Shown here: positions 18,207 to 27,333 of the stretch, in pieces
Layout: every line of letters starts with the position of its first letter
Numbering within the stretch: position 1 is the first letter of the stretch
Source: DAOUJI01 sp965219565
GTDB taxonomy: Bacteria; Chloroflexota; Dehalococcoidia; Lucifugimonadales; JAGWBF01
DNA: 64,000 bases
Assembly: GCA_965219565.1 (NCBI GenBank)
Contig: OZ244780.1
Coordinates: 434,001 to 498,000, forward strand
Direction: 5' to 3'
The notes under the pieces: model-generated
What the model was told of the DNA's origin: nothing
The model's database searches: none
The model's input: the letters and a program-made list of their open reading frames with translations, nothing else
Made by a program: the position numbers and the translations under genes

Positions 18207-18235
18207 ATTATACAGGTGAACAACGCGTATGTGTA
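18207..18235 (-). promoter_or_regulatory. Promoter of gltBD
   Basis: Minus-strand TACACA (18230-18235), 17-bp spacer, TATAAT (18207-18212). The transcript would have a leader of roughly 110 bases before the GTG start, long enough for a regulatory structure, although I recognise none. Confidence 0.55.
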
Positions 18236-18343
18236 CCCCTTCCGTGAAATTCATCACTAACCGGACGGTTTTCACGCCCGTGGGCGCCCACTCCCTCCCC
18301 ATTTAAGGGGAGTGGAGAGGCGACGGACCTCTTACCCTTGCCC

Positions 18344-18373
18344 TTGCACGACTGAAAGGACCCTCTGTAGAAT
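18344..18373 (+). promoter_or_regulatory. Promoter of the methyltransferase gene
   Basis: TTGCAC (18344-18349), 18-bp spacer, TAGAAT (18368-18373), 28 bases before the start codon. Confidence 0.5.
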
Positions 18374-18400
18374 CAGCGCACACTTAAGCCAGAGGCGACC

Positions 18401-19042
18401 ATGAGTCTCCAAGACATGCCCTTCTCCCCCATGGACTTCTCCAGAATGGACGAGTCCGACGACCCATACTTTTACCAGATGCCCAGGTTGGTCGTTCACA
18501 TAGACGACCAGGCTATCGAAACCGTGGGAGAGTTGTTTCGTGAGGAGATTCCGCCGGATTCCCGGGTGTTGGACCTGTTGAGCAGCTGGAGGTCCCACTG
18601 GCCCAAGGGCCACCCCAAGGAGCGCATGACGGGCCTGGGGCTAAACAGCGTCGAGATGGCGGACAATCCCGATTTGGACGACTACGTGGTGCATGACCTG
18701 AACCGGGACCCTGTACTGCCATTCGACGACGAGTCCTTCGACGCCGCCGTTATAACCGTGTCCATACAATACCTGACCCAGCCTGTGGAAGTGTTCCGAG
18801 AGGTCAACCGGACCCTCAAACCCGGCGGGCCTTTTCTGGTGGTCTTCTCCAACCGCATGTTCGTCCAGAAAGCCGTGCGCATCTGGACCATGAGCACCGA
18901 CGGCCAGCGGGCGGGGTTGGTACGCGCTTACTTCAATCTAGCGGGAAACTTTGAGGAGATGCGGACGGGATTCGTCAACCCAGAAACCAGTCCCCCCGGA
19001 GACCCCATCTACCTGGTCATGGGTAAGAAGGCGGAGGCATAA
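18401..19042 (+). CDS. Class I SAM-dependent methyltransferase
   Basis: 213 residues. Motif I is relaxed (DSRVLDLLSSWRSHWP instead of a Gly-rich loop), but DRDPVLPFDDESFDAAVITVSIQYL (motifs II/III; Asn for the first Asp) and REVNRTLKPGGPFLVVFSN are typical of methyltransferase type 11 domains. Absence of the GxGxG loop is usual for this subgroup, often found near photosystem or lipid genes. The substrate is unknown. Monocistronic, with its own promoter just upstream. Confidence 0.75.
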   Translation: MSLQDMPFSPMDFSRMDESDDPYFYQMPRLVVHIDDQAIETVGELFREEIPPDSRVLDLLSSWRSHWPKGHPKERMTGLGLNSVEMADNPDLDDYVVHDLNRDPVLPFDDESFDAAVITVSIQYLTQPVEVFREVNRTLKPGGPFLVVFSNRMFVQKAVRIWTMSTDGQRAGLVRAYFNLAGNFEEMRTGFVNPETSPPGDPIYLVMGKKAEA

Positions 19043-19074
19043 GAGGGGTCTGGGAGTTCGAAACCTTGGCAACA

Positions 19075-19110
19075 CCCCTTCTCCCTCTGGGAGAGGGTTG
19101 GGGTGAGGGC
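19075..19110. repeat. Dispersed palindrome, family R1
   Basis: CCCCTTCTCCC-TCT-GGGAGAGGGTTGGGGTGAGGG between two convergent genes; it could terminate transcription from both sides. Confidence 0.65.
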
Positions 19111-19126
19111 GTAGGCGGCACAGAGC

Positions 19127-19591
19127 CTAAAGGGTCTTGACCATCCGTACGTGCTCTATGCCGGCTTCCTGGAAGGTCCCGCCCTCTTCCTGGTAGCCGT
19201 AGGCGGCGTAGAAGTCCTTGACATAGGTCTGGGCGTGGAGCATGGCATCTCTGACTTCGTGCTGCTGGGCTACGGACTCCAGTATGGCGAGAATCTCGGC
19301 GCCAATCCCCTGGCGCCGCAGCTCCGATACCACGGCCATCCTACCTATCCGGGCGATGGGCTGACCGGGTTCGGGAGTGTTCCCTGCGGTCAACACCAGC
19401 CGCCCAGTCCCCACCACCGTTCCGTCAAGCACGGCGATGGCGTGGACGGCCCTGGCGTCCAGTTCGTCCAACTCTTCCTCTACGGATATGCCCTGCTCTC
19501 CGACGAACACCGCGACGCGCAGGTCGAAAGCGGCCTGCCGTTCGGCCGGGGTTTCAACCAATTTGACTGTAAGTCCTTCCATCGTCGCCAT
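19127..19591 (-). CDS. GNAT family N-acetyltransferase
   Basis: 154 residues from ATG 19591; an ATG at 19582 is also possible. The acetyl-CoA-binding signature RMAVVSELRRQGIGAEILAILE is clear, and VFVGEQGISVEEELDELD near the N-terminus resembles ElaA-type GNATs. It would acetylate an amine on a small molecule or protein. The start lies 14 bases after the stop of the alcohol dehydrogenase gene on the same strand, so the two form an operon. Confidence 0.85.
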   Translation of the reverse strand: MATMEGLTVKLVETPAERQAAFDLRVAVFVGEQGISVEEELDELDARAVHAIAVLDGTVVGTGRLVLTAGNTPEPGQPIARIGRMAVVSELRRQGIGAEILAILESVAQQHEVRDAMLHAQTYVKDFYAAYGYQEEGGTFQEAGIEHVRMVKTL

Positions 19592-19605
19592 TCCCCAAGG
19601 TCTTG

Positions 19606-20694
19606 TTAGAAGACGATGACGCCCCGGCCCAGGCCGCCGCTGTTCAGGTCTTCGTAAGCCTTGTTCACCTCGTCCAGCTTGTATCTGCGGGTTATCATCC
19701 CGTCGATGTCCAGCTTCCTTGAGCGGTACATGTCCACGATGCGTGGCATATCCACGTGGCAACGGGCCGAACCGTAATAGGAACCCTTCAGAGTCTTTTC
19801 CTGCCTGACCAGGGCCACGGGGTCGATGGAGGCGTTGTCGCCCATGGGGGCTATGCCTACGATGACCACCGTGCCGCCCTTACGCGCCGACGCAAAGGCC
19901 ATCTCAACAGTCTCCGAACTTCCGAACACCTCGAAGGCGTAGTCGGCCCCGCCGCCGGTCAATTCCCGCACCTGGGCCGCTGCGTCCTCGTGGGAGGCGT
20001 TCACAGTGTGTGTGGCGCCGAACTTGGAGGCGAACTCAAGGGCGCTGTCGCTCACGTCCACCGCTACGATCTGGGACGCGTTGGCCACCTTGGCCCCCTG
20101 AATCACGTTCAGCCCCACGCCGCCGCAGCCGACAACGGCCACGGAGCTTCCGGGGACTATCTCGGCAGTGTAGATGGCCGCGCCCACACCGGTGGTGACG
20201 CAGCACCCAATGAGGGCCGCCACGTCCAAGGGCACGTCCTCGTCAATCGGTATGCAGGCGGACTCAGGAGTCACCAGTTCCTCGGCAAAGCAGGCCAGCT
20301 TGGCAAAGTGTGTGATGCTCTGGTCTCCCTTGTGAAGCCGGGTGGTCCCGTCGTACATGGTCCCCACGGTGGCGGCGTGAGCGTCGCAGAGGTTGGGGCG
20401 TCCGACGGCGCAGAAGTGGCACCGCCCGCAGTTGGGAACGAAGGATAGGATTACGCGATCGCCTGTCTTCACGCGGGTGACGCCTTCCCCCACCTCCGTT
20501 ATCACTCCGGCCCCCTCGTGGCCCAGCACAGTGGGCAGAGGATGCCGCGCCTCGCCGGCCATGAAGTGGTAGTCGCTGCGGCATATTCCCGCAGCCCCCG
20601 TCCTCACCCGAACTTCTCCGGCCTTGGGCGGGTCCAATTCCAAGTCTTCAACCACAAGGGGAGTGTTGTAATCGTAGAGCACCGCAGCTTTCAT
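19606..20694 (-). CDS. Zinc-dependent alcohol dehydrogenase (MDR family)
   Basis: 362 residues. Catalytic zinc ligands are in GICRSD (Cys38), GHEGAG (His/Glu) and GCCVTTG; structural zinc cysteines lie in CGRCHFCAVGRPNLC. The Rossmann motif VAVVGCGGVGLNVIQGAK binds NAD(P). The sequence is class III-like, as in NAD- or mycothiol/NDMA-type alcohol dehydrogenases. It is the first gene of a two-gene unit with a GNAT. The natural alcohol cannot be told from the sequence. Confidence 0.9.
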   Translation of the reverse strand: MKAAVLYDYNTPLVVEDLELDPPKAGEVRVRTGAAGICRSDYHFMAGEARHPLPTVLGHEGAGVITEVGEGVTRVKTGDRVILSFVPNCGRCHFCAVGRPNLCDAHAATVGTMYDGTTRLHKGDQSITHFAKLACFAEELVTPESACIPIDEDVPLDVAALIGCCVTTGVGAAIYTAEIVPGSSVAVVGCGGVGLNVIQGAKVANASQIVAVDVSDSALEFASKFGATHTVNASHEDAAAQVRELTGGGADYAFEVFGSSETVEMAFASARKGGTVVIVGIAPMGDNASIDPVALVRQEKTLKGSYYGSARCHVDMPRIVDMYRSRKLDIDGMITRRYKLDEVNKAYEDLNSGGLGRGVIVF

Positions 20695-21013
20695 CCGGCC
20701 CTCCAGCTAACTTGGCGCCTCTGGGAAAACGCATTCCAAGCAGGATGGCCTAATCATGCCTTGCTGCCCTACGCCTGTCAACTTTGGCCGTGGCCTTGGT
20801 TGAGTTCTGCGGACCTAAACGTCATGTACTGGAACTTTCGAGTTTGTTGTTGGACTTCAACCGGAATGTAGTGGTCCTGGAACATTGCCAGATGGAGCCT
20901 ACTATCCGGACTCAGCTCGAAGAGCGACCGTCCGTGGTCCGGCTAACTAATGAGCGTGCCTGCAGCTCTGCCTCTGTAAGAAGCGCTAAGTGATGTTTGG
21001 CAAGCCCCGAATC
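20695..21013. other. Intergenic region, nothing recognised
   Basis: About 320 bases upstream of the alcohol dehydrogenase and downstream of the HPP gene. GC content is lower than in the flanking genes. No tRNA, repeat or convincing ORF is visible; it should contain the promoter of the dehydrogenase unit. Confidence 0.5.
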
Positions 21014-21598
21014 TCAGATGAGGTCGTGCAAGTACCGGTGCAGCAGGAACTTGATAAAGGCCAGAAGTAGGACAGCGCCGATGATGATCGATATTGTGAA
21101 TGGGTCCCAGGCCTTGGTGGCTATTCCCAGCACTGTCCCGGCGGCCGGTGGATGTTCGGTATCGGTCGTGGACATGACCAGCATGAGGATTCCCACGGAA
21201 GCGGCCAGGATACCGCCGCGCAGGAATGTGGAACTCGTGAGGGAATCCTCCAGGGGGGTTGAAAACAGCAGAAGGGAAAATCCCAGGCCAATTAGCACCC
21301 CTAGAAGATGGCCGCCAATCAAAGACCGGGGCGAGGCAGACCGGTTGGAAGGATTTAAGAATACGATGAGGACGCTGGACCCCAAACCGGCGGCAAGGGC
21401 TGCGTCGGAGAGGGAGTCAACCATCAAGAGGATGGCAAACATGGCGGCGGTAGCCAGAGCGACCTGGATTAAGTAATTCTTATGGGACCGGCGGAACTGG
21501 GGGTCCAAAAGATGCACTTTGGGCGCGTAGCGCCGATGCATTTGCACCACAAAGGAAACTAGCCAGCCGATAATCCCCATATTCGTTAGCTTTTGCAT
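21014..21598 (-). CDS. HPP family membrane protein
   Basis: 194 residues from ATG 21598 (a GAAAAGG site is just upstream; a TTG at 21670 would extend it by 24). Four hydrophobic helices follow a basic N-terminal segment, and the family signature EHPPAAGTVLGIA lies between helices three and four. HPP proteins are integral inner-membrane proteins; some have been linked to nitrite transport, but the function here is open. It stands alone between two long non-coding stretches. Confidence 0.8.
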   Translation of the reverse strand: MQKLTNMGIIGWLVSFVVQMHRRYAPKVHLLDPQFRRSHKNYLIQVALATAAMFAILLMVDSLSDAALAAGLGSSVLIVFLNPSNRSASPRSLIGGHLLGVLIGLGFSLLLFSTPLEDSLTSSTFLRGGILAASVGILMLVMSTTDTEHPPAAGTVLGIATKAWDPFTISIIIGAVLLLAFIKFLLHRYLHDLI

Positions 21599-21670
21599 CC
21601 TTTTCGGGGCTCCTGCCGTCTTCACCCCACCGATGCCTGCATAATCCCTAAAATGGGGGTGCAGCACCAA

Positions 21671-22154
21671 CCCTGGCTACTCTCTGCATGCTGGCTTACC
21701 GTCGGGAGCAACCTCTCTGGATCGACAAAATCGGACTATGGTGACCTGCCCCTAATTGGTTTCGCTCTATCCTACCACCTCAACTTTTGCGCCAACACGC
21801 CCTAGTACGCAAGGCTGAATCTCAACACGAAGGCTCTTGATTTTCGTCCAGTGTGGTGGGTCGAGGCGTACCGAATCGCGAACTTTCCTGTGGGTGGTCA
21901 CGCTGTAAGGAGTTGGTCAGGGGACTCCGGGTGGGTCCAAGGGTCTCCGACCCTCCAGAGTTGAAGGCTTTTGCATCCCGTCGTGGCCACACCACTCCCC
22001 ACAAGCGGACGGGAGGGCGGTCCAAACCCGATTATCGCGACTGCGCCTCCGCGAAGACCAGACAATGACAGCAGTTTCATCGGCGTTTTACCGTGGACCC
22101 AGCTTTGAAACGAGGTGGACCATTGGAGATCGACTTCGGTACTCGTTCGACCGC
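21671..22154. other. Intergenic region, nothing recognised
   Basis: Nearly 500 bases with no credible ORF. GTGGACCC and GGTGGACCA words around 22107-22128 resemble the terminal bases of the IS element located 520 bases further on, which might mark an old insertion scar; this is weak. Confidence 0.4.
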
Positions 22155-22735
22155 TTAACCAGTTAGTGGGCGACGGTTACCAAGGCGGCGGTTCTCCCAG
22201 TCTTCTTGCAGAACCTTCATGACCTTGGTGGTCTCCCGCTTGCGACTCTCACGGACGTGGTCGAAGACATAGTCTGTGCTCTGTAGGAATCCCCCTATTT
22301 CTCGAAAAGTGTCCACGATCGAGTTGATGAAATTGTCTATGTCGACCGCATAAAGCTGACTATTCGGATTGAGCTTGTTCCTGCCTTGACTATGTGCGAT
22401 GTACTGGTTTCGAAGTTGCGCAATCTTTTTTGACGTCGTCTTGTAGTTTAGCAAGAGACCATCTACATTGCCTTTTAACTTGCTATAGCGTAATGCTGAT
22501 TCGGTCTTGATTAGATTTGGAATACACATCGCTTTAGGATTTTTGTCGAGAACTCTGGAAATCGCCAAGAGCACCGAATCCAAGAGTGCGATCTGGACAG
22601 GTTCGAAGAATTCGAAATGACCAGCGGGATTCCGAGATAGTTGATTGAGGTGGACCCAGGAAACTGGACAGGTAGTTAAGCGAGAGTCCTGCTCCTAAAC
22701 TGAAGGCAGCCGTCGCTGTCAGGAAGGAGTGGGAA

Positions 22736-23020
22736 ATGTCGAAACAACGGAGAAAGCACAACCCGGCTTTCAAGGCCAAGGTGGCTCTGGAGGCGGTGAA
22801 GGGGGAGGAAACGGTGGCCCAACTGGCGGCGAGGTACCAGGTCCACCCCAGCCAGATTCAGGCTTGGAAAAAAGCCCTGACCTCGGGAGCCGCCGGTGTG
22901 TTCAGCAACGGGCAAGATCAGAAGGCCAGTAGCGACGCCGCCCTGATCGCCCGGCTGTACCAGGAAATCGGACAGCTGAAGGTGGAGCGGGATTTCTTGT
23001 TCGAGAGGTCCGGTCCATGA
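22736..23020 (+). CDS. IS3-family transposase OrfA
   Basis: 94 residues, with the helix-turn-helix of OrfA proteins: KAKVALEAVKGEETVAQLAARYQVHPSQIQAWKK, followed by a leucine-zipper-like segment. It binds the IS ends. The stop overlaps the OrfB start in an ATGA arrangement, suggesting termination-reinitiation rather than the programmed -1 frameshift more usual in this family. Confidence 0.9.
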   Translation: MSKQRRKHNPAFKAKVALEAVKGEETVAQLAARYQVHPSQIQAWKKALTSGAAGVFSNGQDQKASSDAALIARLYQEIGQLKVERDFLFERSGP

Positions 23021-23964
23021 GCCTGGCCCAGCGGCGGGGGATGGTGGACCGGGAGCTCCGATCGTTGTCGATAGCGCGGCAGTGCGCCTTGCTGGGAGTG
23101 GCCCGTTCCAGCCTGTACTATCGACCCAGGGAAGCCTCCGGCGAGGACCTGGCCTTGATGCAGGCCATGGACCGGCAGTACCTGGATACACCCTTCTACG
23201 GGTCGAGGCGCATGAAGGTCTGGCTGGCGCGGGAGGGCAGGTGCGTGAGCCGGAAGCGGGTGCAGCGGCTGATGCGCATCATGGGGCTGCGGGCCATCTA
23301 CCGGAGTCCCCGTACCAGCCAGCCGGCGCCGGAGCACCGGGTCTATCCTTATCTGTTGGAAAAGATCAGAGTTGCCAGGCCCAATCAGGCGTGGGCCGCC
23401 GACATCACCTACTTGCCCATGGCCCGGGGATTCCTCTACCTGGTGGCCATCATGGACTGGCACAGTCGGTACGTGGTGGCCTGGCGATTGTCCAACACCC
23501 TGGAGGCCGACTTCTGCGTCGACGCCTTGAAGGAGGCTCTGGAGCAGGGCCAGCCGGAGGTCTTCAACACCGACCAAGGCAGCCAATTCACCAGCCTGGA
23601 GTTCACCCATGTGCTGCAGGAACAAGGGGTGAAGATCAGCATGGATGGGAAGGGGCGGTACACCGACAACATCTTTGTGGAGCGGTTGTGGCGCACCGTG
23701 AAGTACGAGGAGGTGTACCTGAAAGCCTACGCCAACGCCAGTGAAGCCAGGAGGGAACTGGGCGCCTACCTCCGGTTCTACAACGACCAGAGACCTCATC
23801 AAGCCTTGGGCTACCGGACACCGGCCGAGGTGTTCCACCAGGTGACCGATGTTGGAGAAGAGGGGGCGGTTCAGGCCAAGGAGTCTCCAATAGCCCAGAC
23901 GCTGGTATCACTGGCAGGAGCAGCGGGACTCTCGCCTAATTCCACCGCGATCCTGTCCAACTGA
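23017..23964 (+). CDS. IS3-family transposase OrfB (DDE integrase)
   Basis: 315 residues. The rve domain has all three catalytic residues: Asp129 (AADITYLP), Asp186 (NTDQGSQF) and Glu222 (NIFVERLW), in DD(35)E spacing. An HTH_21 region precedes it, and the C-terminal YLRFYNDQRPHQALGYRTPAE is typical. It carries out cleavage and strand transfer of the element. The frame is intact, so the element may still be mobile. Confidence 0.92.
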   Translation: MSLAQRRGMVDRELRSLSIARQCALLGVARSSLYYRPREASGEDLALMQAMDRQYLDTPFYGSRRMKVWLAREGRCVSRKRVQRLMRIMGLRAIYRSPRTSQPAPEHRVYPYLLEKIRVARPNQAWAADITYLPMARGFLYLVAIMDWHSRYVVAWRLSNTLEADFCVDALKEALEQGQPEVFNTDQGSQFTSLEFTHVLQEQGVKISMDGKGRYTDNIFVERLWRTVKYEEVYLKAYANASEARRELGAYLRFYNDQRPHQALGYRTPAEVFHQVTDVGEEGAVQAKESPIAQTLVSLAGAAGLSPNSTAILSN

Positions 23965-24075
23965 CCGGGTCCACCTAAGATTATTGATCTCCTTCCAGAC
24001 TTCCCACGAGCTAACTCCTCTTCGGAGATCTTCGTAGATGGAACTCATTAATTCAAATGCCTGGTTCGTTGTCAT

Positions 24076-24461
24076 CGTATGTCCTCAAGACTAGAATTCG
24101 CTCATCGCCATCCGTTTTGTCCCGAGAGTTGTAGGTGCACTCATATATTCTCTCAAGATTGCCGCCAATTCGGTAGGGAAAGTCAATATCTCACCACAGT
24201 TGGACGGCCCTCTCTCCCGCCCATGCGCCAGGCTGAAGGGCCACCTGAACAAGCGGAGGGCCTCAAGGCTTATCCATTCGGCTTGGCACGCGGCTGCCCT
24301 AGACTAGTTATGAATTCAGTATGCTTAGGCCGATAAAAGTGGACTCGCGTGGAATGGAACGGGAAGCCGGTGTATCATGGAGATATGCCAATATAGTCCA
24401 TTAGCTTGATGGACCCTTGATGGGCAATGAGGGTGCATCGACTCACCGGGAGGTCTGAGAG
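24076..24461. other. Intergenic region between divergent genes
   Basis: About 390 bases. TTGGCA with TAGTTA at 16 bp (around 24288-24315) is a possible promoter for the Lrp-type gene. No ORF or RNA gene is evident. Confidence 0.4.
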
Positions 24462-24689
24462 ATGGCAGCCAACGCATACGTGCTCATAACTTGCGAACCC
24501 GTCAGGACGGCGGAGATAGCCCAGAAGCTGCGGAGCATCAGGGGCGCCATCGTACGAGAGGTGCTTGGCCCCTACGACTTCGTAGTCGAACTCGAGGCCG
24601 ACACAGACGAGGATCTCACCGCCCAGCTCCGCCACAACATCCGCACCATCACCGGAGTGACCGGGACCGTCACCTGCATCTGGTTATGA
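24462..24689 (+). CDS. Lrp/AsnC ligand-binding (RAM) domain protein
   Basis: 75 residues consisting only of the effector-binding RAM domain of Lrp/AsnC regulators, with no DNA-binding part: AYVLITCEPVRTAEIAQKLRSIRG, then VLGPYDFVVELEADTDEDL and a final IRTITGVTGTVTCIWL. Stand-alone RAM proteins form ring oligomers that bind amino acids and can modulate full-length regulators. The stop overlaps the convergent fabF stop by a few bases. Which ligand it senses is not visible. Confidence 0.85.
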   Translation: MAANAYVLITCEPVRTAEIAQKLRSIRGAIVREVLGPYDFVVELEADTDEDLTAQLRHNIRTITGVTGTVTCIWL

Positions 24690-25937
24690 CCGATACTCCT
24701 CGAACCGCTTGAACACCAGGCAGGCGTTCTGCCCGCCGAATCCGAAAGCGTTGGACAGCGCTACCCGCACGTCCAGCTTTCTGGATTGGTTGGGTATATA
24801 GTCCAGGTCGCACTCAGGGTCGGGGAACTCGTAGTTTATGGTCGGGTGGACTTGCCCGTCGGTTATTGCTTTTATGCAAGGCACGGCTTCCAGGGCGCCT
24901 GCGGCGCCTAGGGAGTGCCCGGTCATGGACTTGGTGGAGCTTATGGGAATCTTGTACGCCTGCTCACCGAACAACCCCTTAATGGCCTTGGTCTCCGCCA
25001 TGTCGTTCAGAGGTGTCGAGGTCCCGTGGGCGTTGACGTAGTCCACCTCGTCCGGTGAAACTCCGGCGTCGTCGAGAGCATTCTTCATGGCCAGTATGGT
25101 GCTGTCGCCCGACTCCTCAGGGTGGACGGGATGATAGGCGTCGGAGGTGCATCCGAACCCTGCCAGCTCGCACAGTATGCGGGCGTTTCTCGCCAGGGCG
25201 TGGTCCAGGGATTCCAGGGCTAGCACCACGGCTCCTTCCGCGGGAACGAACCCGTCCCGTTTGGCGTCGAAGGGCCTGCTGGCCCGCTGAGGTTCGTCGT
25301 TGCTGACGCTCAGCGCTTTCATTACACAGAACCCGCCCAGGCCAAGCTGGCTTATGCCGGCCTCGGCCCCTCCGGTGAATATAACGTCGGCGGTCCCTCT
25401 TCGCACCGCCTCCAGGGCCTCGCCCATCGCCTGGTTGGAGGCTGCGCAGGCGGTGATGGCCGTCGAGTTGTACCCCTTGGCGCCGAGGACACGGCTCAAG
25501 TTCCCCGCTGCCATGTTGGGCAGCACCATGGGAAAGAAGAAGGGCGACATTCTCATTCCGCCCTTCTCGACCACCACGCGGGCTCCCGATTCCATCTCCG
25601 GGAAGCCGCCGTTTCCGTTCCCCAGAATCACGCCCACCTTGTGACGGTCTTCTTTGGACATGTCCAGACCGGAGTCCTCAGCCGCCATGAGACCGGCGGC
25701 CACTGCCAGTTGGGAGAAACGGGCCATTCGCCGGGCCTCCTTGGGATTCACGTATTGGACGGGGTCGAAGTCCTTCACCTCGCCGGCTATGCGGCAAGAG
25801 TAGCCGGTCGGGTCGCAGAGTGTCATGTCTCCGATTCCCGACTTGCCGGCCAGCAGGTTCGCCCAGTATTCGTCCACGGTCATTCCCAGCGGAGTCATCG
25901 CCCCCATTCCCGTGACCACCACTCTGCGCCTATCCAT
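24684..25937 (-). CDS. fabF: Beta-ketoacyl-ACP synthase II
   Basis: 417 residues. It condenses malonyl-ACP with acyl-ACP in fatty acid elongation. The KAS triad is complete: Cys164 in TACAASNQ, His304 in NAHGTSTPLND and His341 in MTGHSLGAAG. Length and order fit FabF. It is the third gene of a minus-strand operon after the epimerase and folC, with a gap of 48 bases to folC. No other fatty-acid genes are in the window, so a role in a secondary acyl pathway cannot be excluded. Confidence 0.92.
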   Translation of the reverse strand: MDRRRVVVTGMGAMTPLGMTVDEYWANLLAGKSGIGDMTLCDPTGYSCRIAGEVKDFDPVQYVNPKEARRMARFSQLAVAAGLMAAEDSGLDMSKEDRHKVGVILGNGNGGFPEMESGARVVVEKGGMRMSPFFFPMVLPNMAAGNLSRVLGAKGYNSTAITACAASNQAMGEALEAVRRGTADVIFTGGAEAGISQLGLGGFCVMKALSVSNDEPQRASRPFDAKRDGFVPAEGAVVLALESLDHALARNARILCELAGFGCTSDAYHPVHPEESGDSTILAMKNALDDAGVSPDEVDYVNAHGTSTPLNDMAETKAIKGLFGEQAYKIPISSTKSMTGHSLGAAGALEAVPCIKAITDGQVHPTINYEFPDPECDLDYIPNQSRKLDVRVALSNAFGFGGQNACLVFKRFEEYRS

Positions 25938-25985
25938 CCATCTCCTCTCGTCCTGCCCTCGGGTGCAACGTCCCGGGCTGACCGT

Positions 25986-27329
25986 CTACGAGTAGAGTTC
26001 CGGCTCTATGCCCAGGACCGCTTCTCTCACTTCCGCGGCTATGAAAAGGGACCCGGTGGCCAGCACTATGTCGTCGTCCCCGGCCATAGACCTGGCTTGC
26101 TCGAGCGCCCGGCTCACGTCGGGCGCCACGACGGCTTCCGTGCCGTTGTTGCGGAAGGCCTCTGCCACCTCTTCGGCGTCGGCTGCCCTGGGATGCCTTG
26201 ACCTGGCGACCACGGCCTTTCGGGTCATTCCGGCCAACTCGGCCACTATGCCGCCCATGTTCTTGTCCGCCGAGACTCCCGCCACCATTATCACGTTCGA
26301 ATAGTCCAGATACTCGGGCAGAGTGGCCTTGAGTTTGGCTGCCGAATATGGGTTGTGGCTGCCGTCGCACACGATTCTAGGCCTTCCCGGCAACACTTCC
26401 ATGCGGCAGGGCCACGACACCGTGCGGAACCCTTCCTTCACAGCCTCCTTAGTTATCTCCAGGCCCCGTTCCGCAGCAGCCTCCAGAGTTCCGACAGCCA
26501 CCGCTCCGTTCTCCATCTGGAAGTCGCCAAGCAAGGGCGTCCACAAATCGTAAGAACCGGAACGACCGTGAACTGTGAAGCTCTGCCCGTCCTGGCTTTT
26601 GGCTCCTGGCGTCCAACGAACGTCCTCGCCAACCAAGACCAACTCCGCGCCGTTTTCGTCGGCGACGGACCTGATGACATCCAACGCTTCCTGGGGTTGC
26701 GGCGCGCTGACGACCGTCGTGCCGGGCTTGATTATACCCGCTTTTTCGTTGGCGATGCTCTCAAGTGAGTTGCCAAGAATGGAGGTGTGGTCCAGGCTGA
26801 TGGACGTGATGGCGCAGGCTTTCAGCGCCGGGGGTTGAATGACGTTGGTAGTGTCGAGCCTGCCCCCAAGACCCACCTCCAATACTTCGACGTCAGCCTT
26901 TTCGCTGAAATGGAGGAAAGCCATCGCCGTAAGAGCCTCGAACATGGTGGCCCCTCCGAGACCGGAGTGTTCGGTGACCCACGTGATGTAGGGCCATACC
27001 CGCTCCACCAGCGAGGCGAACTCGTCGGGGCTCACTGGCTCCCCGTCCAGACGTATGCGCTCCCTGAACGTATGGATGTGGGGTGATGAGTAGAATCCGG
27101 TGTGGTAGCCGGCGCTGACCAGGACGGAGGAACACAGGGCGGCCGTGCTCCCCTTTCCTTTGGTCCCAGTGATGTGGACCGCTGCCGTCCGGGTTTGGGG
27201 ATTCCCCATCCGGTCGAGGATGGCTTCCATCTTCGCCAGGTTGTACCGTTTCCTGAACCTCGTGGCTGACCTCATCCGCTCCAGGTCCACCAGGCCCAGC
27301 AGCTTGGTATAAGCCGCCTGATAGTCCAT
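25986..27329 (-). CDS. folC: Dihydrofolate / folylpolyglutamate synthase
   Basis: 447 residues. Mur-ligase-like enzyme that adds glutamate to dihydropteroate and folates using ATP. The P-loop HITGTKGKGSTAAL (about residue 52), YSSPHIHTFRERIRLDGEPV and EVGLGGRLDTTNVI are characteristic, and the C-terminal Mur domain has VIMVAGVSADKNMGG. It lies four bases downstream of the epimerase gene, so they are co-transcribed. Confidence 0.93.
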   Translation of the reverse strand: MDYQAAYTKLLGLVDLERMRSATRFRKRYNLAKMEAILDRMGNPQTRTAAVHITGTKGKGSTAALCSSVLVSAGYHTGFYSSPHIHTFRERIRLDGEPVSPDEFASLVERVWPYITWVTEHSGLGGATMFEALTAMAFLHFSEKADVEVLEVGLGGRLDTTNVIQPPALKACAITSISLDHTSILGNSLESIANEKAGIIKPGTTVVSAPQPQEALDVIRSVADENGAELVLVGEDVRWTPGAKSQDGQSFTVHGRSGSYDLWTPLLGDFQMENGAVAVGTLEAAAERGLEITKEAVKEGFRTVSWPCRMEVLPGRPRIVCDGSHNPYSAAKLKATLPEYLDYSNVIMVAGVSADKNMGGIVAELAGMTRKAVVARSRHPRAADAEEVAEAFRNNGTEAVVAPDVSRALEQARSMAGDDDIVLATGSLFIAAEVREAVLGIEPELYS

Positions 27330-27333
27330 TGCT

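Larger units (their letters stand above)
22651..23973 (+). mobile_element. IS3-family insertion sequence, 1.32 kb
   Basis: Bounded by imperfect terminal inverted repeats: TGGACCCAGGAAACTGGACAGG at the left and the complement of TGGACCCGGTCAGTTGGACAGG at the right (18 of 22 match). The outer bases also pair (AGG/CCT), which hides the exact ends. Two overlapping plus-strand ORFs encode the transposase. No direct target duplication of 3-4 bp is evident, so the flanks may have changed since insertion. It sits inside the AbiU2-like gene. Confidence 0.85.
22155..24075 (-). pseudogene. HEPN/AbiU2-like protein interrupted by an IS3-family element
   Basis: The N-terminal piece starts at ATG 24075 (GAGG site upstream) and reads MTTNQAFELMSSIYEDL...WEVWKEINNL up to the right end of the IS at 23974. 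The C-terminal piece continues from the left end in one open frame: LNQLSRNPAGHFEFFEPVQ, then ALLDSVLLAISRVLD, and the HEPN-type motif LRNQYIAHS (R-x4-6-H), to the stop at 22155. Together they give about 210 residues with the layout of AbiU2-type HEPN proteins, which are ribonuclease-like and occur in phage abortive infection. The insertion separates the helices ahead of the catalytic motif, so the protein is presumably inactive. Confidence 0.7.

Noticed and set aside
20695..21013. tRNA-like segment
   Set aside because: No cloverleaf with a GTTCGANTC T-arm and matching acceptor stem could be built.
22107..22128. GTGGACCC/GGTGGACCA words as an IS remnant
   Set aside because: Only 8-9 bases match the IS termini and no internal IS sequence is present; this may be chance.
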